Assembly: GCF_902499555.1 (NCBI RefSeq)
Contig: NZ_CABVMM010000003.1
Span: 310,001 to 374,000 of the forward strand
DNA from: Mesonia oceanica
GTDB lineage: Bacteria > Bacteroidota > Bacteroidia > Flavobacteriales > Flavobacteriaceae
DNA length: 64,000 nucleotides
Reading direction: 5' to 3'
Made by a program: the position numbers and the translations under genes. The notes below the pieces were generated by a model that was not told where the DNA came from, ran no database searches, and worked only from the letters and a program-made list of their open reading frames with translations. Numbering within the stretch: position 1 is the first letter of the stretch; the number at the start of each line of letters is the position of its first letter. Positions 34,291-43,796 of this stretch are shown one piece after another.

Positions 34291-35355
34291 TTTTTTCTGA
34301 ATATATTTTGAATTCATTACCCGGAGAGCTCCCATATAAGTCATTTTAAAACTAATGGTATCACCAATTTTATAGTCTTTTTTAGATTGGGAGACATCGA
34401 GTACCAACATATCTGAACTCGCTCCGATAAATTTCAAGGTTTTATCGGTAGGGAAGAGGAAGTCAACTTTAGAAATATCGAGCAGGCCAATATCTAAAAT
34501 GGCTCTTTTTTGGGTTGAACCATAATCGTCTTCGTTAATTTCAGTTTTTTCCCCGGAAGGATTATTTTCAATTCTACCATACGGAACAACGGGTTTCTCG
34601 GTGATTTCGATGATTTCTGAATTCAATAGAAATACATCATCTTTCATGCCTTCAATTGTTGAATTTTCAAAAAGGTCACTACCAAAAAACAGCGTTTCCC
34701 CAATTCGAAAGTGATTCACACCTTTAGGAATTTGTCCTTTCAGTAATAATGGAACCATTACAGAAGAACCTCCAGAAACGCCTTTGATTTTTTTACCGAA
34801 TTTAGCTTCAATTAATTGCTCGTATAAACTTAATTGAATCAATTTATCTTTACTGGGCATGACTCCATTTAGGCAGTTGAGGTTGGCACCAATACCGGCA
34901 ACTTCAATATTGGGAAGTTCAAATACTTTTTGATAGAAATCAATGAGATGATCTCCCATAATTCCTTCACGTAAATCACCTAGTTCAATCATGATAATAA
35001 TTCGGTGAATTTTGTTTTGGCGTTTTGCTTCTTCCGAAAGCCACTTGATAGTGATATACTCTGTATTAAAACTTACATCTGCATATTGAATAATGTCTTT
35101 AATGCTATTCTTGGAAGGCGGTTTTATATAGATGGTTTCCTTTTCGGGATGTAACTCTTTAATGATTTGAAGATTACCTAACCGGGCGTCGCAAACTTGC
35201 TCTTCACCTAAATTTAAGATATAGTCTAAAAAGGTTTTGTTACCACAGAGCATCTTTAAAACCGGAGCCCAGTCCATGTCGTGCTCCCCAAATAAATTTT
35301 GTAAATAGGAGTAATTATGTTCTAAGGAAGATTTGCTTAGGGTAACGTAAGCCAT
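34279..35355 (-). CDS. Alanine/ornithine-racemase-like PLP protein
   Basis: The 358-residue product is a fold-type III PLP enzyme with catalytic Lys in WAPVLKMLCGN, IELGDLREGI on the barrel and the phosphate-binding segment GVSGGSSVMVPLL, followed by FRIGETLFFG. The pattern resembles ornithine racemase/YhfX-type enzymes more than the Alr used for cell wall D-Ala. The exact amino acid is not clear. It overlaps DUF2797 by 12 bp tail to tail. Confidence 0.85.
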   Translation of the reverse strand: MAYVTLSKSSLEHNYSYLQNLFGEHDMDWAPVLKMLCGNKTFLDYILNLGEEQVCDARLGNLQIIKELHPEKETIYIKPPSKNSIKDIIQYADVSFNTEYITIKWLSEEAKRQNKIHRIIIMIELGDLREGIMGDHLIDFYQKVFELPNIEVAGIGANLNCLNGVMPSKDKLIQLSLYEQLIEAKFGKKIKGVSGGSSVMVPLLLKGQIPKGVNHFRIGETLFFGSDLFENSTIEGMKDDVFLLNSEIIEITEKPVVPYGRIENNPSGEKTEINEDDYGSTQKRAILDIGLLDISKVDFLFPTDKTLKFIGASSDMLVLDVSQSKKDYKIGDTISFKMTYMGALRVMNSKYIQKKLID

Positions 35356-35677
35356 AGCTGTTTTTTAATCATTAAATATACGAATAGTGAACTGATTATT
35401 CGAATAAGAATAAGTTCAAAGCCAAGCTGGATGTTAATTTTGAAAAATATAAGCAGCAATGAAGTAAAGCCGAAACCACTAAAGAATTAGGAGAGAGGTA
35501 CTAAATCAGGATTTCCAAGGCAAGCGTAGCTACTACAGAAAGTCTAAAACGAAACCAGCGCATTTCAGGAATGCTAATATACTAATTTTGTTCGCTTATT
35601 TTTTGTAAATCTAAAAAGCCTAATGGCTAAAATTAAGAGTAGGTAAATGCAACATAAAAGCAGTCTGTGATAGAGTT
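35356..35677. other. Spacer without recognised features
   Basis: This 322-bp gap separates the divergently placed promoter side of the racemase-like gene from the 3' end of the GNAT gene. No open frame with coding character, no clear hairpin with T-run, and no repeat of families A-D was seen. Confidence 0.5.
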
Positions 35678-36121
35678 TTATTTGCTTAGTCGCATTTCTA
35701 GGTATTTATTGGTGAAACCTAATTTTTCGTAGAGCTTCTTTGCCGGGTTATCAGGTTCCACGTGAAGTGCAATATCTCCTTTGGTTAGCTCGGTAGCTTT
35801 TTGCATTAATTGTTTTCCAATACCTTGACCACGGGTATCTTCATGAACAGCAATGTAAACCAGAATGTTTTCGGGAATGTACCCAGACATTCCGGTTTCA
35901 TTGATTATCGTAGCTCCTACAATTTTATCTTCATCTTTTGCAATAAGTGCAAATCCTCCGGTTTGATTAGGTAGATTGCCAGTTGCATAGTTAATGCAAT
36001 TTAAAATATGCTGTTTAGGGTCTCCGTATTCACCTAAGTGAGTGTGGAGAAAGTTTACCATCTCTTCTTTCTCTGCCTCAGTAGGCTTTTGGTTAGAATT
36101 ATAAATGGTAAAGGTGGTCAT
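35678..36121 (-). CDS. GNAT-family N-acetyltransferase
   Basis: The product has 147 residues. The acetyl-CoA-binding motif is VHEDTRGQGIGKQLMQKATE, followed by LHVEPDNPAKKLYEKLGFTN. Substrate unknown. It starts 3 bp after the stop of rpsU on the same strand, so it is probably translated from the same message. Confidence 0.9.
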   Translation of the reverse strand: MTTFTIYNSNQKPTEAEKEEMVNFLHTHLGEYGDPKQHILNCINYATGNLPNQTGGFALIAKDEDKIVGATIINETGMSGYIPENILVYIAVHEDTRGQGIGKQLMQKATELTKGDIALHVEPDNPAKKLYEKLGFTNKYLEMRLSK

Positions 36122-36124
36122 ATT

Positions 36125-36319
36125 CTAAAATTCTTCTTGATCTTTTAAAGACTGAATATAAGCCGCTTTTTGAATTTGTTGTCTTTTAGCAACAGAAGGC
36201 TTGGTGAATTGTTGTCTGTCTCTTAATTTCTGAAGTGTTTTAGTATCTCTAAATTTTCTTTTTAAACGCTTTAGGGCACGTTCAATTTTTTCTCCGTCTT
36301 TTACTTTTACTATAAGCAT
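36125..36319 (-). CDS. rpsU: 30S ribosomal protein bS21
   Basis: The 64-residue basic protein has the S21 pattern VKDGEKIERALKRLKRKFRD followed by Lys/Arg-rich helices. In Bacteroidota, bS21 helps to sequester the 16S rRNA anti-Shine-Dalgarno sequence (established for Flavobacterium). It has a long leader with a perfect hairpin at 36395-36415. Downstream is a GNAT gene; rpoD lies upstream on the same strand, the rpsU-rpoD pairing reversed from E. coli order. Confidence 0.97.
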   Translation of the reverse strand: MLIVKVKDGEKIERALKRLKRKFRDTKTLQKLRDRQQFTKPSVAKRQQIQKAAYIQSLKDQEEF

Positions 36320-36394
36320 AAATTAATTTTAAAACGTTAATTGCTTTAGAACCTTTCTAAAGTTACTGAATGTCTCAACAAACTAGATATGATT

Positions 36395-36415
36395 TTTTGA
36401 GCGGCCTGCTCAAAA
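36395..36415 (-). promoter_or_regulatory. Hairpin in the rpsU leader
   Basis: TTTTGAGC (36395-36402), loop GGCCT, GCTCAAAA (36408-36415), a perfect 8-bp stem. In the minus-strand transcript it is followed by an A-run, not a T-run, so it is not a simple terminator for rpoD. It lies between the candidate -7 box (36439) and the rpsU start. Confidence 0.5.
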
Positions 36416-36438
36416 GAGGTGTTGGAAAATTCAGTTTG

Positions 36439-36446
36439 CAAACATA
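36439..36446 (-). promoter_or_regulatory. Candidate -7 promoter box of rpsU
   Basis: On the minus strand the sequence is TATGTTTG, matching TAnnTTTG. The -33 element is weak. It would give a leader of about 110 bases containing the hairpin. Confidence 0.45.
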
Positions 36447-36494
36447 TATATAATAAAAGAAAATAACTGAAAATAAAAGCTATTTATCCAATAT

Positions 36495-37364
36495 TTAACC
36501 TAAATAATTTTTTAAGATTTTGTTTTTAGAAGAATTCCGTAGTTTTCTTATTCCTTTTTCACGAATTTGTCTTACTCGTTCCCGCGTTAAACCAAAGGTA
36601 GTTCCAATTTCTTCTAGACTCATGGGGCGTTCTCCATTTAAGCCAAAAAACAATCTGATCACATCGGCTTCTCGTTCAGAAAGGGTGTCTAGAGCACGAT
36701 TAATTTCTGTATTTAAGGATTCGTGCAATAATTGGGCATCCGGATTAGGCGATTCTCCAGATTTTACTACGTCGTATAAACTGGAAGAACTGTCTTCACC
36801 TTCTCTTAAAGGTGCATCCATAGAGAGGTGCCTTCCAGAGTTTTTTAATGATTGTCTTACATCAGAAATTGTCATGTCCAATTCTTTGGCCAATTCTTCT
36901 GGAGTTGGAGGACGTTCGTGATATTGTTCTAAGGTGGCAAAAGCTTTATTAATTTTGCTAATGCTTCCAATTTTGTTGAGCGGTAAGCGTACAATTCTTG
37001 ATTGTTCAGCTAAAGCTTGTAGAATGGATTGCCTAATCCACCAAACCGCATAGGAAATAAATTTAAATCCGCGGGTTTCATCAAAACGTTTGGCCGCTTT
37101 TACTAAGCCCACATTTCCTTCGTTAATTAAATCGGGAAGGGTTAGGCCTTGATTTTGGTACTGTTTGGCAACAGAAACCACAAAACGTAAATTGGCTTTT
37201 GTTAAACGTTCTAAAGCAATTTGATCGCCTTGTTTTATGCGCTGAGCTAATTCTACCTCTTCATCAGCAGTAATCAACTCTTCCTTACTTATATCTTGTA
37301 AATATTTGTCTAAGGAGACAGATTCCCTGTTAGTAACCTGCTTAGTTATTTTTAACTGTCTCAT
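36495..37364 (-). CDS. rpoD: Primary sigma factor RpoD/SigA (Bacteroidota type)
   Basis: The 289-residue sigma-70 lacks region 1.1, as usual in the phylum. Region 1.2 starts at [20 protein letters not shown]; region 2 has [20 protein letters not shown] and [16 protein letters not shown]; region 4 has [15 protein letters not shown] and [20 protein letters not shown]. It recognises the TTTG/TAnnTTTG promoters seen in this window. It starts 19 bp after the stop of the AsmA-like gene. Confidence 0.97.
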   Translation of the reverse strand: MRQLKITKQVTNRESVSLDKYLQDISKEELITADEEVELAQRIKQGDQIALERLTKANLRFVVSVAKQYQNQGLTLPDLINEGNVGLVKAAKRFDETRGFKFISYAVWWIRQSILQALAEQSRIVRLPLNKIGSISKINKAFATLEQYHERPPTPEELAKELDMTISDVRQSLKNSGRHLSMDAPLREGEDSSSSLYDVVKSGESPNPDAQLLHESLNTEINRALDTLSEREADVIRLFFGLNGERPMSLEEIGTTFGLTRERVRQIREKGIRKLRNSSKNKILKNYLG

Positions 37365-37382
37365 TCAATTTGTGTTAGATTA

Positions 37383-40031
37383 TTATTTGTTATCTTTTTT
37401 CTTCCCGAAAAGCCCGTTTAAAACTTTACCAGCAGCTTCTTTAACCTTGTCTTCATCACTTTTTGTTTCTTCTTTGGTATCGGTATCTTGAGCATTCTCA
37501 TTTGGGGTATTATTTTCTTTATTACCGCCTAGAAGGTCTTTCAGTTTGTTACCTACTTCTTCTTTTGCTTTGTCTTTTAAGCGGTCTTTTTGTTTGTCTA
37601 TAATTTGTTGCGATAATTCAGTTACCGCTTGCTTCATATTTAATTTAATCTGTGGGTTGTTAAAACTTCCCGATAAACCAATAGGTAATTCTACTTTGGT
37701 GTTTTCTAGATCGGTTTGTGTTAAACTTGCTAAACCTCCACTAATTTCATTGCCCAGATACTTGGCAGGAATATCTAATTCGAGGTTGTAATTCATAATA
37801 TTATCAAAACTGTGGGTACCGCCCACAGTGATACCTATATCTTTTATGTCGAAGGTGAATGGGTTGACTTCAATTTGACCGTTATTGAATTTAAAATTAG
37901 TGGCTAAATCTTTTAAAGTTAAATTATCTAAATTTAGAAAATTCAATTCACCATTTAATTTTGATAATAAAGGTGTTTTCTCTGTATCAACTTCAGCATT
38001 TAATATTTCAGCAAAAGCATTTCCTCCTAATGAAGTTAGTATTGGTGTTAATTCTTGGGTTAAATTACCACTGAGGTTAATTTTTGTATTTAATGTTCCT
38101 TGTAGTGCTTTGGCTAATGGAGCTAAATGTTGAATAAGTTCTAAGTTCTGAAAAGATTCAACAATATCAATTCTGTTTAAATTGAGTTGCATGTCGAATA
38201 CAGGAGTCGTATTTTTAGTAGAAACATTACCATTAATGCCAATATTTCCTCCAAAAATATCTGCAGAAACATTTTCTAAAGAGGCGGTTTCATCTTTAAT
38301 AGCTAAAGCTCCTTTGGTATTTTTCAAGGTTAAATTATCATAGATAACATTATTCGCCGTAAAATCTAATTTGGCATCTAAGAAAGATGGAATTTTAATG
38401 GCCTCTTCACCGCTTGGCGTTGTTGTTTTTTCTGCCGTTTTTTCTTCGTTGGGCTTTTCTTCGGTTTCAGCAACCATAAAATCGTTCACCGAGAATGTAT
38501 TTGATTGAACGTTGAATCGTCCCTTCAATTTTTGGTCTGAAAATAAATAACCCATCAAGTTGTCTAGTGTTCCGGTGATTCTTGCATCGGTTTGCCCAGA
38601 TTTGATGTCCATTTCTTCCAAGGTAACTTTTGAAGTGTTGAAGTTTAAACTTGCTTTTGAAATGTTTACATCGTTTGGAATTTCGGGAGAAGTATATTTA
38701 AAGTCACTAATACTGGCACGACCGCTACTTCTTACGTTTTGATATTGTTCTTTTTCAATAGAATTCATATCAAAATTAGTAGTAAGGTTCGCATTTAAAA
38801 TTCCGTTTAAATCCATATCTAAATCTAAAGGATAGGCTTTTTCTAGGTTCGCTAAATTTAAAGTTCCGTTGGCGGTTAAATTAATTAACGGATTGTCCAT
38901 TAAATTTTTAAAATTCCCTTTTACAGCAAACCTATCTTGGTCTATTCTAAAGTTCAATTTATCAAGGTTTACATACGTATCGGCTAGGATTCCTGTTTCG
39001 TTTTTTAACACAGCATCAATGCTAATATCTTGCACTTTCTTAGGAAGGTCAGGATATTTAAAGGAAGCATTATCACTTTTCATGGAAATATCCATCATTG
39101 GGATATGGTCTTCATCTACAATTCCTTTAATTTCTCCGTTTACGGTAAAATCTCCCGTTGTTTCCACACCGTCTAAGTTTTTAGCATAGGTTTCAGGGAT
39201 TACACCTAAAAAGTTTTTAAAATCAGACGATGGTGTTTTAAAGGTAAGGTCTATTTCTTGATTATTTTCATTTATTTTTATAAAACCATCAAAGGTAAGT
39301 GGTAACTGATTGATTAAGGCTTTGTTTTCTAAAAAGGTATATTTTTGGTTGGCCAAATCCATTTCAAAATCGGCATCCAGTTTTACGCTGTTTTTATTGA
39401 GGTAATTAATGCTATCCAATTCAAAAGAAACAATAGCTTCCGTATTGGTCTCTAATTTGGTTTTATCGGCGGTGAAATCACCATTACCGTAATGGTTAAA
39501 ATCGGTAATCCTTAAAAAGGTTTTGGTGCTTTCATCTAGATAATTAATTCGGGAATTATTGATTTCGTAATGCTGAATGTCTAATGAAAGTCCGCTACCG
39601 CCACTGTTGGTTTGTGTAGTGGTAGTGTCGCTGGTTTTTTTAGCAATATCGTAATTCGCATTTCCTAAAGAATCTACTTTAATATTGATATAGGCATTAT
39701 TTAAATCCAGTTCGTTAATGCTATAGGGCCCGCCTTTAAACAGTTGCGGAATTCCTAAACTTAAGCCAAGCTCTTCACTCGTGGCAAGTGTATCGCCTTC
39801 AAAAGGAGCTTTGTTGATAACGCTTAAATTTTTCAGCTTTAATTCAGCATCAGGAAAACTACTAAATAAGCTTAAGTCCAATTCTTCCCATTCAACTTTA
39901 GCATTTACACTCTTGTTAATGGAATTTTTTACCGCTTTTTCAATAGGGCCTTTAAATAAAATTGGCGCTAAAATGATTAAAACCACTAGAAGTAAGATAA
40001 CAATCCCTACTATTTTTAATACTTTTTTCAT
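37383..40031 (-). CDS. AsmA-like inner-membrane-anchored protein
   Basis: The 882-residue product has an N-terminal membrane segment (VGIVILLLVVLIILAPILF) and then a long beta-rich periplasmic part typical of the AsmA/TamB-like bridge proteins (SSFPDAELKLKNLSVINKAP near the start). The C-terminus is Asp/Glu/Lys-rich. The family is thought to carry lipids between inner and outer membranes. It overlaps the transporter gene upstream by 4 bp, and rpoD follows, so the three are probably one operon. Confidence 0.9.
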   Translation of the reverse strand: MKKVLKIVGIVILLLVVLIILAPILFKGPIEKAVKNSINKSVNAKVEWEELDLSLFSSFPDAELKLKNLSVINKAPFEGDTLATSEELGLSLGIPQLFKGGPYSINELDLNNAYINIKVDSLGNANYDIAKKTSDTTTTQTNSGGSGLSLDIQHYEINNSRINYLDESTKTFLRITDFNHYGNGDFTADKTKLETNTEAIVSFELDSINYLNKNSVKLDADFEMDLANQKYTFLENKALINQLPLTFDGFIKINENNQEIDLTFKTPSSDFKNFLGVIPETYAKNLDGVETTGDFTVNGEIKGIVDEDHIPMMDISMKSDNASFKYPDLPKKVQDISIDAVLKNETGILADTYVNLDKLNFRIDQDRFAVKGNFKNLMDNPLINLTANGTLNLANLEKAYPLDLDMDLNGILNANLTTNFDMNSIEKEQYQNVRSSGRASISDFKYTSPEIPNDVNISKASLNFNTSKVTLEEMDIKSGQTDARITGTLDNLMGYLFSDQKLKGRFNVQSNTFSVNDFMVAETEEKPNEEKTAEKTTTPSGEEAIKIPSFLDAKLDFTANNVIYDNLTLKNTKGALAIKDETASLENVSADIFGGNIGINGNVSTKNTTPVFDMQLNLNRIDIVESFQNLELIQHLAPLAKALQGTLNTKINLSGNLTQELTPILTSLGGNAFAEILNAEVDTEKTPLLSKLNGELNFLNLDNLTLKDLATNFKFNNGQIEVNPFTFDIKDIGITVGGTHSFDNIMNYNLELDIPAKYLGNEISGGLASLTQTDLENTKVELPIGLSGSFNNPQIKLNMKQAVTELSQQIIDKQKDRLKDKAKEEVGNKLKDLLGGNKENNTPNENAQDTDTKEETKSDEDKVKEAAGKVLNGLFGKKKDNK

Positions 40032-40723
40032 TGTTGTTCTAATATTAATTCTTCACATTTTTTGAGTTTAAATTTCTTCCTCATTATAAAAACTCCTAAG
40101 TACAATAAGGGGGTGTCGCAAATAGCGACTAATACTTTAAAAAGGAAACCGCTTAACAGCAGGCCTACAAAAAGTTCCCATTCTATTTGCCCAAAAGTGC
40201 ATAGTAAGAAGAGAACGCTAAAAGTATCTACAAACTGAGATAAAAATGTAGAAAAATTATTACGTAACCATAGATGTTTGCCTTTTGTTAACTTTTTCCA
40301 GAAATGATAAATCTGAATATCAATATACTGCGCAAATAAATACGCCATCATCGAAGCAAAAACGGCAATTGCTGTATTACCAAAAACTTTTGTGAAAAGA
40401 TCATCATCAATAGGTGACCAACCTGTAGCCGGTACTGCCGCAGACGTGTAAACTATTAATAACGAAAATACAGAAGCAAAAATACCGGTGGTCACCACTT
40501 GGTTGGCTTTTTTCTTCCCGTAAATCTCACTGACTAAATCGGTAATTAAAAAAGTGATGGGGTAAGGTAAAATCCCCACCGAAATTTCAAACTTATATAA
40601 TCCGAAAAAATCCCAATAGAAAAATTTCTGAAAAATAAGGTTTGAAACCACCAAAGAAGTAATGAATAAAGTTGCTAAAATTAAATAAACCCGATATGCT
40701 GCAATTTTCTTCTCTAAATTCAA
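40028..40723 (-). CDS. Queuosine precursor transporter (YhhQ/QPTR family)
   Basis: The 231-residue integral membrane protein has about six hydrophobic segments. The VUT_1/DUF165 signature is PITFLITDLVSEIYGKKKAN, followed by SMMAYLFAQYIDIQIYHFWK and FLSQFVDTFSVLFLLCTFG. It should import a 7-deazaguanine precursor of queuosine. The stop overlaps the AsmA-like start by 4 bp. Confidence 0.93.
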   Translation of the reverse strand: MNLEKKIAAYRVYLILATLFITSLVVSNLIFQKFFYWDFFGLYKFEISVGILPYPITFLITDLVSEIYGKKKANQVVTTGIFASVFSLLIVYTSAAVPATGWSPIDDDLFTKVFGNTAIAVFASMMAYLFAQYIDIQIYHFWKKLTKGKHLWLRNNFSTFLSQFVDTFSVLFLLCTFGQIEWELFVGLLLSGFLFKVLVAICDTPLLYLGVFIMRKKFKLKKCEELILEQQ

Positions 40724-40820
40724 TGGAACAGATTTGTTAATACTCTTTTCCTCAAAAGTAACTTTATATACTTTTCTTTTAGTTAATTTGCCGTGAAATT
40801 CTAAATTTTATTTTCTTTTT

Positions 40821-41942
40821 TTGAAAAATCCCACCATCGCATACCTGGCATTAGGAAGTAATCAAGGCGATAAATTACAGTTTTTGCAAAAAGCAGTACG
40901 AGCTATATTTAAGAAAATAGGTGAAATAACGGCTGTTTCTTCCATTTATAAAACCCCTGCTTTGGGGTTTGAAGGCGAAGATTTTTTAAATGCATGTTTG
41001 GCGGTGAAAACTCGTTTTTCTGCAGAACAAACCTTAACGAAGTTATTAGAGATTGAAGATGTATTGGGCCGAAGAAGAACCAATAGTGAAGTTTACGAAA
41101 ATCGGGTGATTGACTTAGACCTTATTTTTTTTGAAAATGAAATCATCTCTTCAGAAAAATTGGTAGTTCCGCACCCTCGAATGCAAGAACGCAAATTTGT
41201 ATTATTTCCGTTGGAAGATATTGCGGGAACTTTTCAGCATCCAGTATTGAAGAAGACGGTGAATCAATTAACAGAAGAAACGCGAGATAATTCTGAAATT
41301 GAAAAAACTACGGGAAAATTAGAAATTCCGAAGCAGCAACTAAATTCATATAATTATTTAGCGATTGAAGGAAATATTGGTGCCGGAAAAACCAGTTTGG
41401 TTACGATGATTTCGCAAGACTTTAAGGCGAAATTAATTACTGAACGTTTTAAGGATAATCCATTTTTACCGAAGTTCTACAAAGATCAGGCACGTTATGC
41501 ATTTCCATTAGAAATGTCTTTTTTAGCTGACCGTTACCAGCAATTGTTAGATGACATTTCCCAGTTTGATTTGTTTAACGATTTTGTAGTTGCAGATTAT
41601 GATGTGTATAAATCGCTCATTTTTGCCAAAGTGACGCTTCAAGAAGAAGAATATTCGTTGTATAAAAAGTTGTTTAATATTATGTATAAAGATTTGGCGA
41701 AGCCCGATTTGTATGTATATCTCTACCAAAATACCGAGCGCTTACTGCAGAATATCAAAAAGCGTGGAAGAAAATATGAACAGGATATTCCTTCTGATTA
41801 TTTAGAGCGTATCAATAATGGGTATTTAGAATTCATCAAAACCCAGCATCACTTGAATGTGAAAATCATCGACATCTCTGAACTCGATTTCGTGAATTAT
41901 CGGGAAGATTACTTAAAAATGTTAGAAGCGATTAATGGTTAG
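40821..41942 (+). CDS. FolK - deoxynucleoside kinase fusion protein
   Basis: The product has 373 residues in two domains. Residues about 1-160 are 6-hydroxymethyl-7,8-dihydropterin pyrophosphokinase: YLALGSNQGDK, LGRRRTNSEVYENRVIDLDL, VPHPRMQERKFVLFPL. Residues about 178-373 are a deoxyadenosine/deoxyguanosine-type kinase: Walker A GNIGAGKT (184-191), ERF, then DRYQQLLDDISQF and a LID-like KKRGRKYEQDI. It links folate synthesis and deoxynucleoside salvage. The start is TTG 40821; no in-frame ATG lies near. Confidence 0.93.
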   Translation: MKNPTIAYLALGSNQGDKLQFLQKAVRAIFKKIGEITAVSSIYKTPALGFEGEDFLNACLAVKTRFSAEQTLTKLLEIEDVLGRRRTNSEVYENRVIDLDLIFFENEIISSEKLVVPHPRMQERKFVLFPLEDIAGTFQHPVLKKTVNQLTEETRDNSEIEKTTGKLEIPKQQLNSYNYLAIEGNIGAGKTSLVTMISQDFKAKLITERFKDNPFLPKFYKDQARYAFPLEMSFLADRYQQLLDDISQFDLFNDFVVADYDVYKSLIFAKVTLQEEEYSLYKKLFNIMYKDLAKPDLYVYLYQNTERLLQNIKKRGRKYEQDIPSDYLERINNGYLEFIKTQHHLNVKIIDISELDFVNYREDYLKMLEAING

Positions 41943-41971
41943 GTTGAAGATTGAAGTTGAATATGATTTCC

Positions 41972-42514
41972 CTATTTCCCGTTTTTCATCTTCGCAAACA
42001 AATCCCAAACTACTACGCCGGTGCTTACCGAGATGTTCAAGGAATGTTTGCTTCCGTATTGCGGGATTTCAATCACTTGGTCACTTTTAGAAACTACTTC
42101 TTGTTGTACTCCTTTTACTTCATTCCCAAAAACGATCGCATAAGTTTTTCCTTTTTCAGGCTGAAAATCGTTTAGCATCACCGATTCTTCCGCTTGCTCA
42201 ATGGCTAGAACTTCCATGTTTTCTTCTTGCAGCTTTTCAATGAGCTCGGTAGTGTTCTCAATATATTCCCAGTCAACTGTTTCTGTAGCACCCAAAGCAG
42301 TTTTATGGATATCTTTATGAGGCGGTGTAGCCGTGATTCCGCAGAGGTAAATTTTTTCAATTAAAAAAGCATCCGCCGTTCTAAATACCGAACCAATATT
42401 GTTTAAACTTCTAATGTTGTCAAGAACAATAATGAGTGGGGTTTTTGAAGAATTTTTAAATTCTTCCACACTTTTTCGGTCGAGTTCGCTGTTTTTTAGT
42501 TTTCGGTTTTCCAT
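41972..42514 (-). CDS. SpoU/TrmH-family RNA 2'-O-methyltransferase
   Basis: The 180-residue product is a SPOUT-fold enzyme with the motifs LDNIRSLNNIGSVFRTADAF, YAIVFGNEVKGVQQEV and IPQYGSKHSLNISVSTGVVV. It methylates a ribose in tRNA or rRNA; target unknown. ATG 42514 (MENRKLKNSEL) is preferred; the longer frame from 42562 would run through a terminator. Confidence 0.93.
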   Translation of the reverse strand: MENRKLKNSELDRKSVEEFKNSSKTPLIIVLDNIRSLNNIGSVFRTADAFLIEKIYLCGITATPPHKDIHKTALGATETVDWEYIENTTELIEKLQEENMEVLAIEQAEESVMLNDFQPEKGKTYAIVFGNEVKGVQQEVVSKSDQVIEIPQYGSKHSLNISVSTGVVVWDLFAKMKNGK

Positions 42515-42536
42515 AGCGCAAAAGTATAAAAAAGAA

Positions 42537-42565
42537 AAAATGCAACTGATTGAAAGTTGCATTTT
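42537..42565 (-). terminator. Terminator after the aldo/keto reductase gene
   Basis: AAAATGCAACT (42537-42547), loop GATTGAA, AGTTGCATTTT (42555-42565); on the minus strand the stem is followed by TTTTTT. A perfect 11-bp stem. Confidence 0.85.
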
Positions 42566-42636
42566 AGAATTTTAATTATTGTTGAAGTCGAATTTAAAAT
42601 TGAAATTCAATTTGAAGAAGTCTTGAATTAAAAAGC

Positions 42637-43656
42637 TTACAATTCACGGTCTTGTTTGGTTAAATCTAACATCCAACCCGGATATTCACGTTCCAGCTTG
42701 CTTACCTTTTCTAGTTTTTCCAGGTCATCTTTAGAAAACTCGATAATCGATGCATTTAAATTTTCTTCTAACTGAGATTGCTTTTTAGCTCCCACAATGA
42801 CCGTAGAAACCGCTTCTTGTTTTAATAGCCAAGCAATGGCCAATTGAGCGATAGAAACTCCGTTTTCTTTTGCCATTGGTCTAAGCACATCAATAATATT
42901 AAAAGCTTTTTCACGATTTACCGGAGGAAAATCAAAATCATCCCGGCGTCCACCGGTTTTTCTATCGCCATCCCTATCGTATTTCCCGCTTAAAAGTCCA
43001 CCGGCCAATGGGCTCCAAACCATCAGTCCCACTTGCTGGTCTTTTAATAACGGAATAATTTCGCGTTCCAAATCTCTTCCTGCAAGGGTATAATAAGCTT
43101 GTAAAGAATTAAACCGCTCTAAATGATTATAATAACTGTAATCCAGTGCTTTCATTAATTGCCAAGCCGCCACATTACTAGCGCCAATATACCTTACTTT
43201 TCCGGTTCTCACCAAATCATCTAAAGCGCGTAAAGTTTCATCAATAGGAGTAATTGGGTCATTAGAATGTATTTGGTACAAATCAATATAATCGGTCCCC
43301 AGACGTTTTAAACTGGCTTCCACTTGATTGATTATATGTTTTCGACTTAATCCTTTCTGGTTGGGTTTTTCGCCCATTTTTCCACGGACTTTTGTCGCCA
43401 AAATGATATCGTCCCGATGTACACCTAAGTTTTTTAAAGCTTCTCCGGTCATTTCTTCAGAAATTCCTTCCGAATAAACATTCGCTGTATCTATAAAGTT
43501 TACTCCGGCATCTAAAGCTTGTCGCACTAAGGCATCAGCTCCTTCTTGATCTACACCACCCACCGCAGCAAAGCGCCCTTTCGCGCCAAAAGTCATTGTG
43601 CCTAAGCAAATTTCAGAAACCCAAAGTCCGGTTTTTCCCAGTAAATTATATTTCAT
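42637..43656 (-). CDS. Aldo/keto reductase
   Basis: The 339-residue product is an AKR-fold NADPH-dependent oxidoreductase with DTANVYSEGISEEMTGEAL, the Asp-Tyr pair in that helix, the catalytic Lys in ILATKVRGKMGEKPN and the His in YIDLYQIHSNDP. The closest relatives are of the YajO/perakine-like group; substrate unknown. It has its own terminator. Confidence 0.92.
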   Translation of the reverse strand: MKYNLLGKTGLWVSEICLGTMTFGAKGRFAAVGGVDQEGADALVRQALDAGVNFIDTANVYSEGISEEMTGEALKNLGVHRDDIILATKVRGKMGEKPNQKGLSRKHIINQVEASLKRLGTDYIDLYQIHSNDPITPIDETLRALDDLVRTGKVRYIGASNVAAWQLMKALDYSYYNHLERFNSLQAYYTLAGRDLEREIIPLLKDQQVGLMVWSPLAGGLLSGKYDRDGDRKTGGRRDDFDFPPVNREKAFNIIDVLRPMAKENGVSIAQLAIAWLLKQEAVSTVIVGAKKQSQLEENLNASIIEFSKDDLEKLEKVSKLEREYPGWMLDLTKQDREL

Positions 43657-43796
43657 TTTAATTGAATTTGTTTTAGATGAAGTCCTTAAAGTTACTAATT
43701 TTTTGATTTTAAAAAAGTGTTAAGAAGATTGAATAACTCTTTCTCCAAGAAAGAAGCAGGAAATAATAGAATTGTTATTTTTACAGGAATTTAAAT

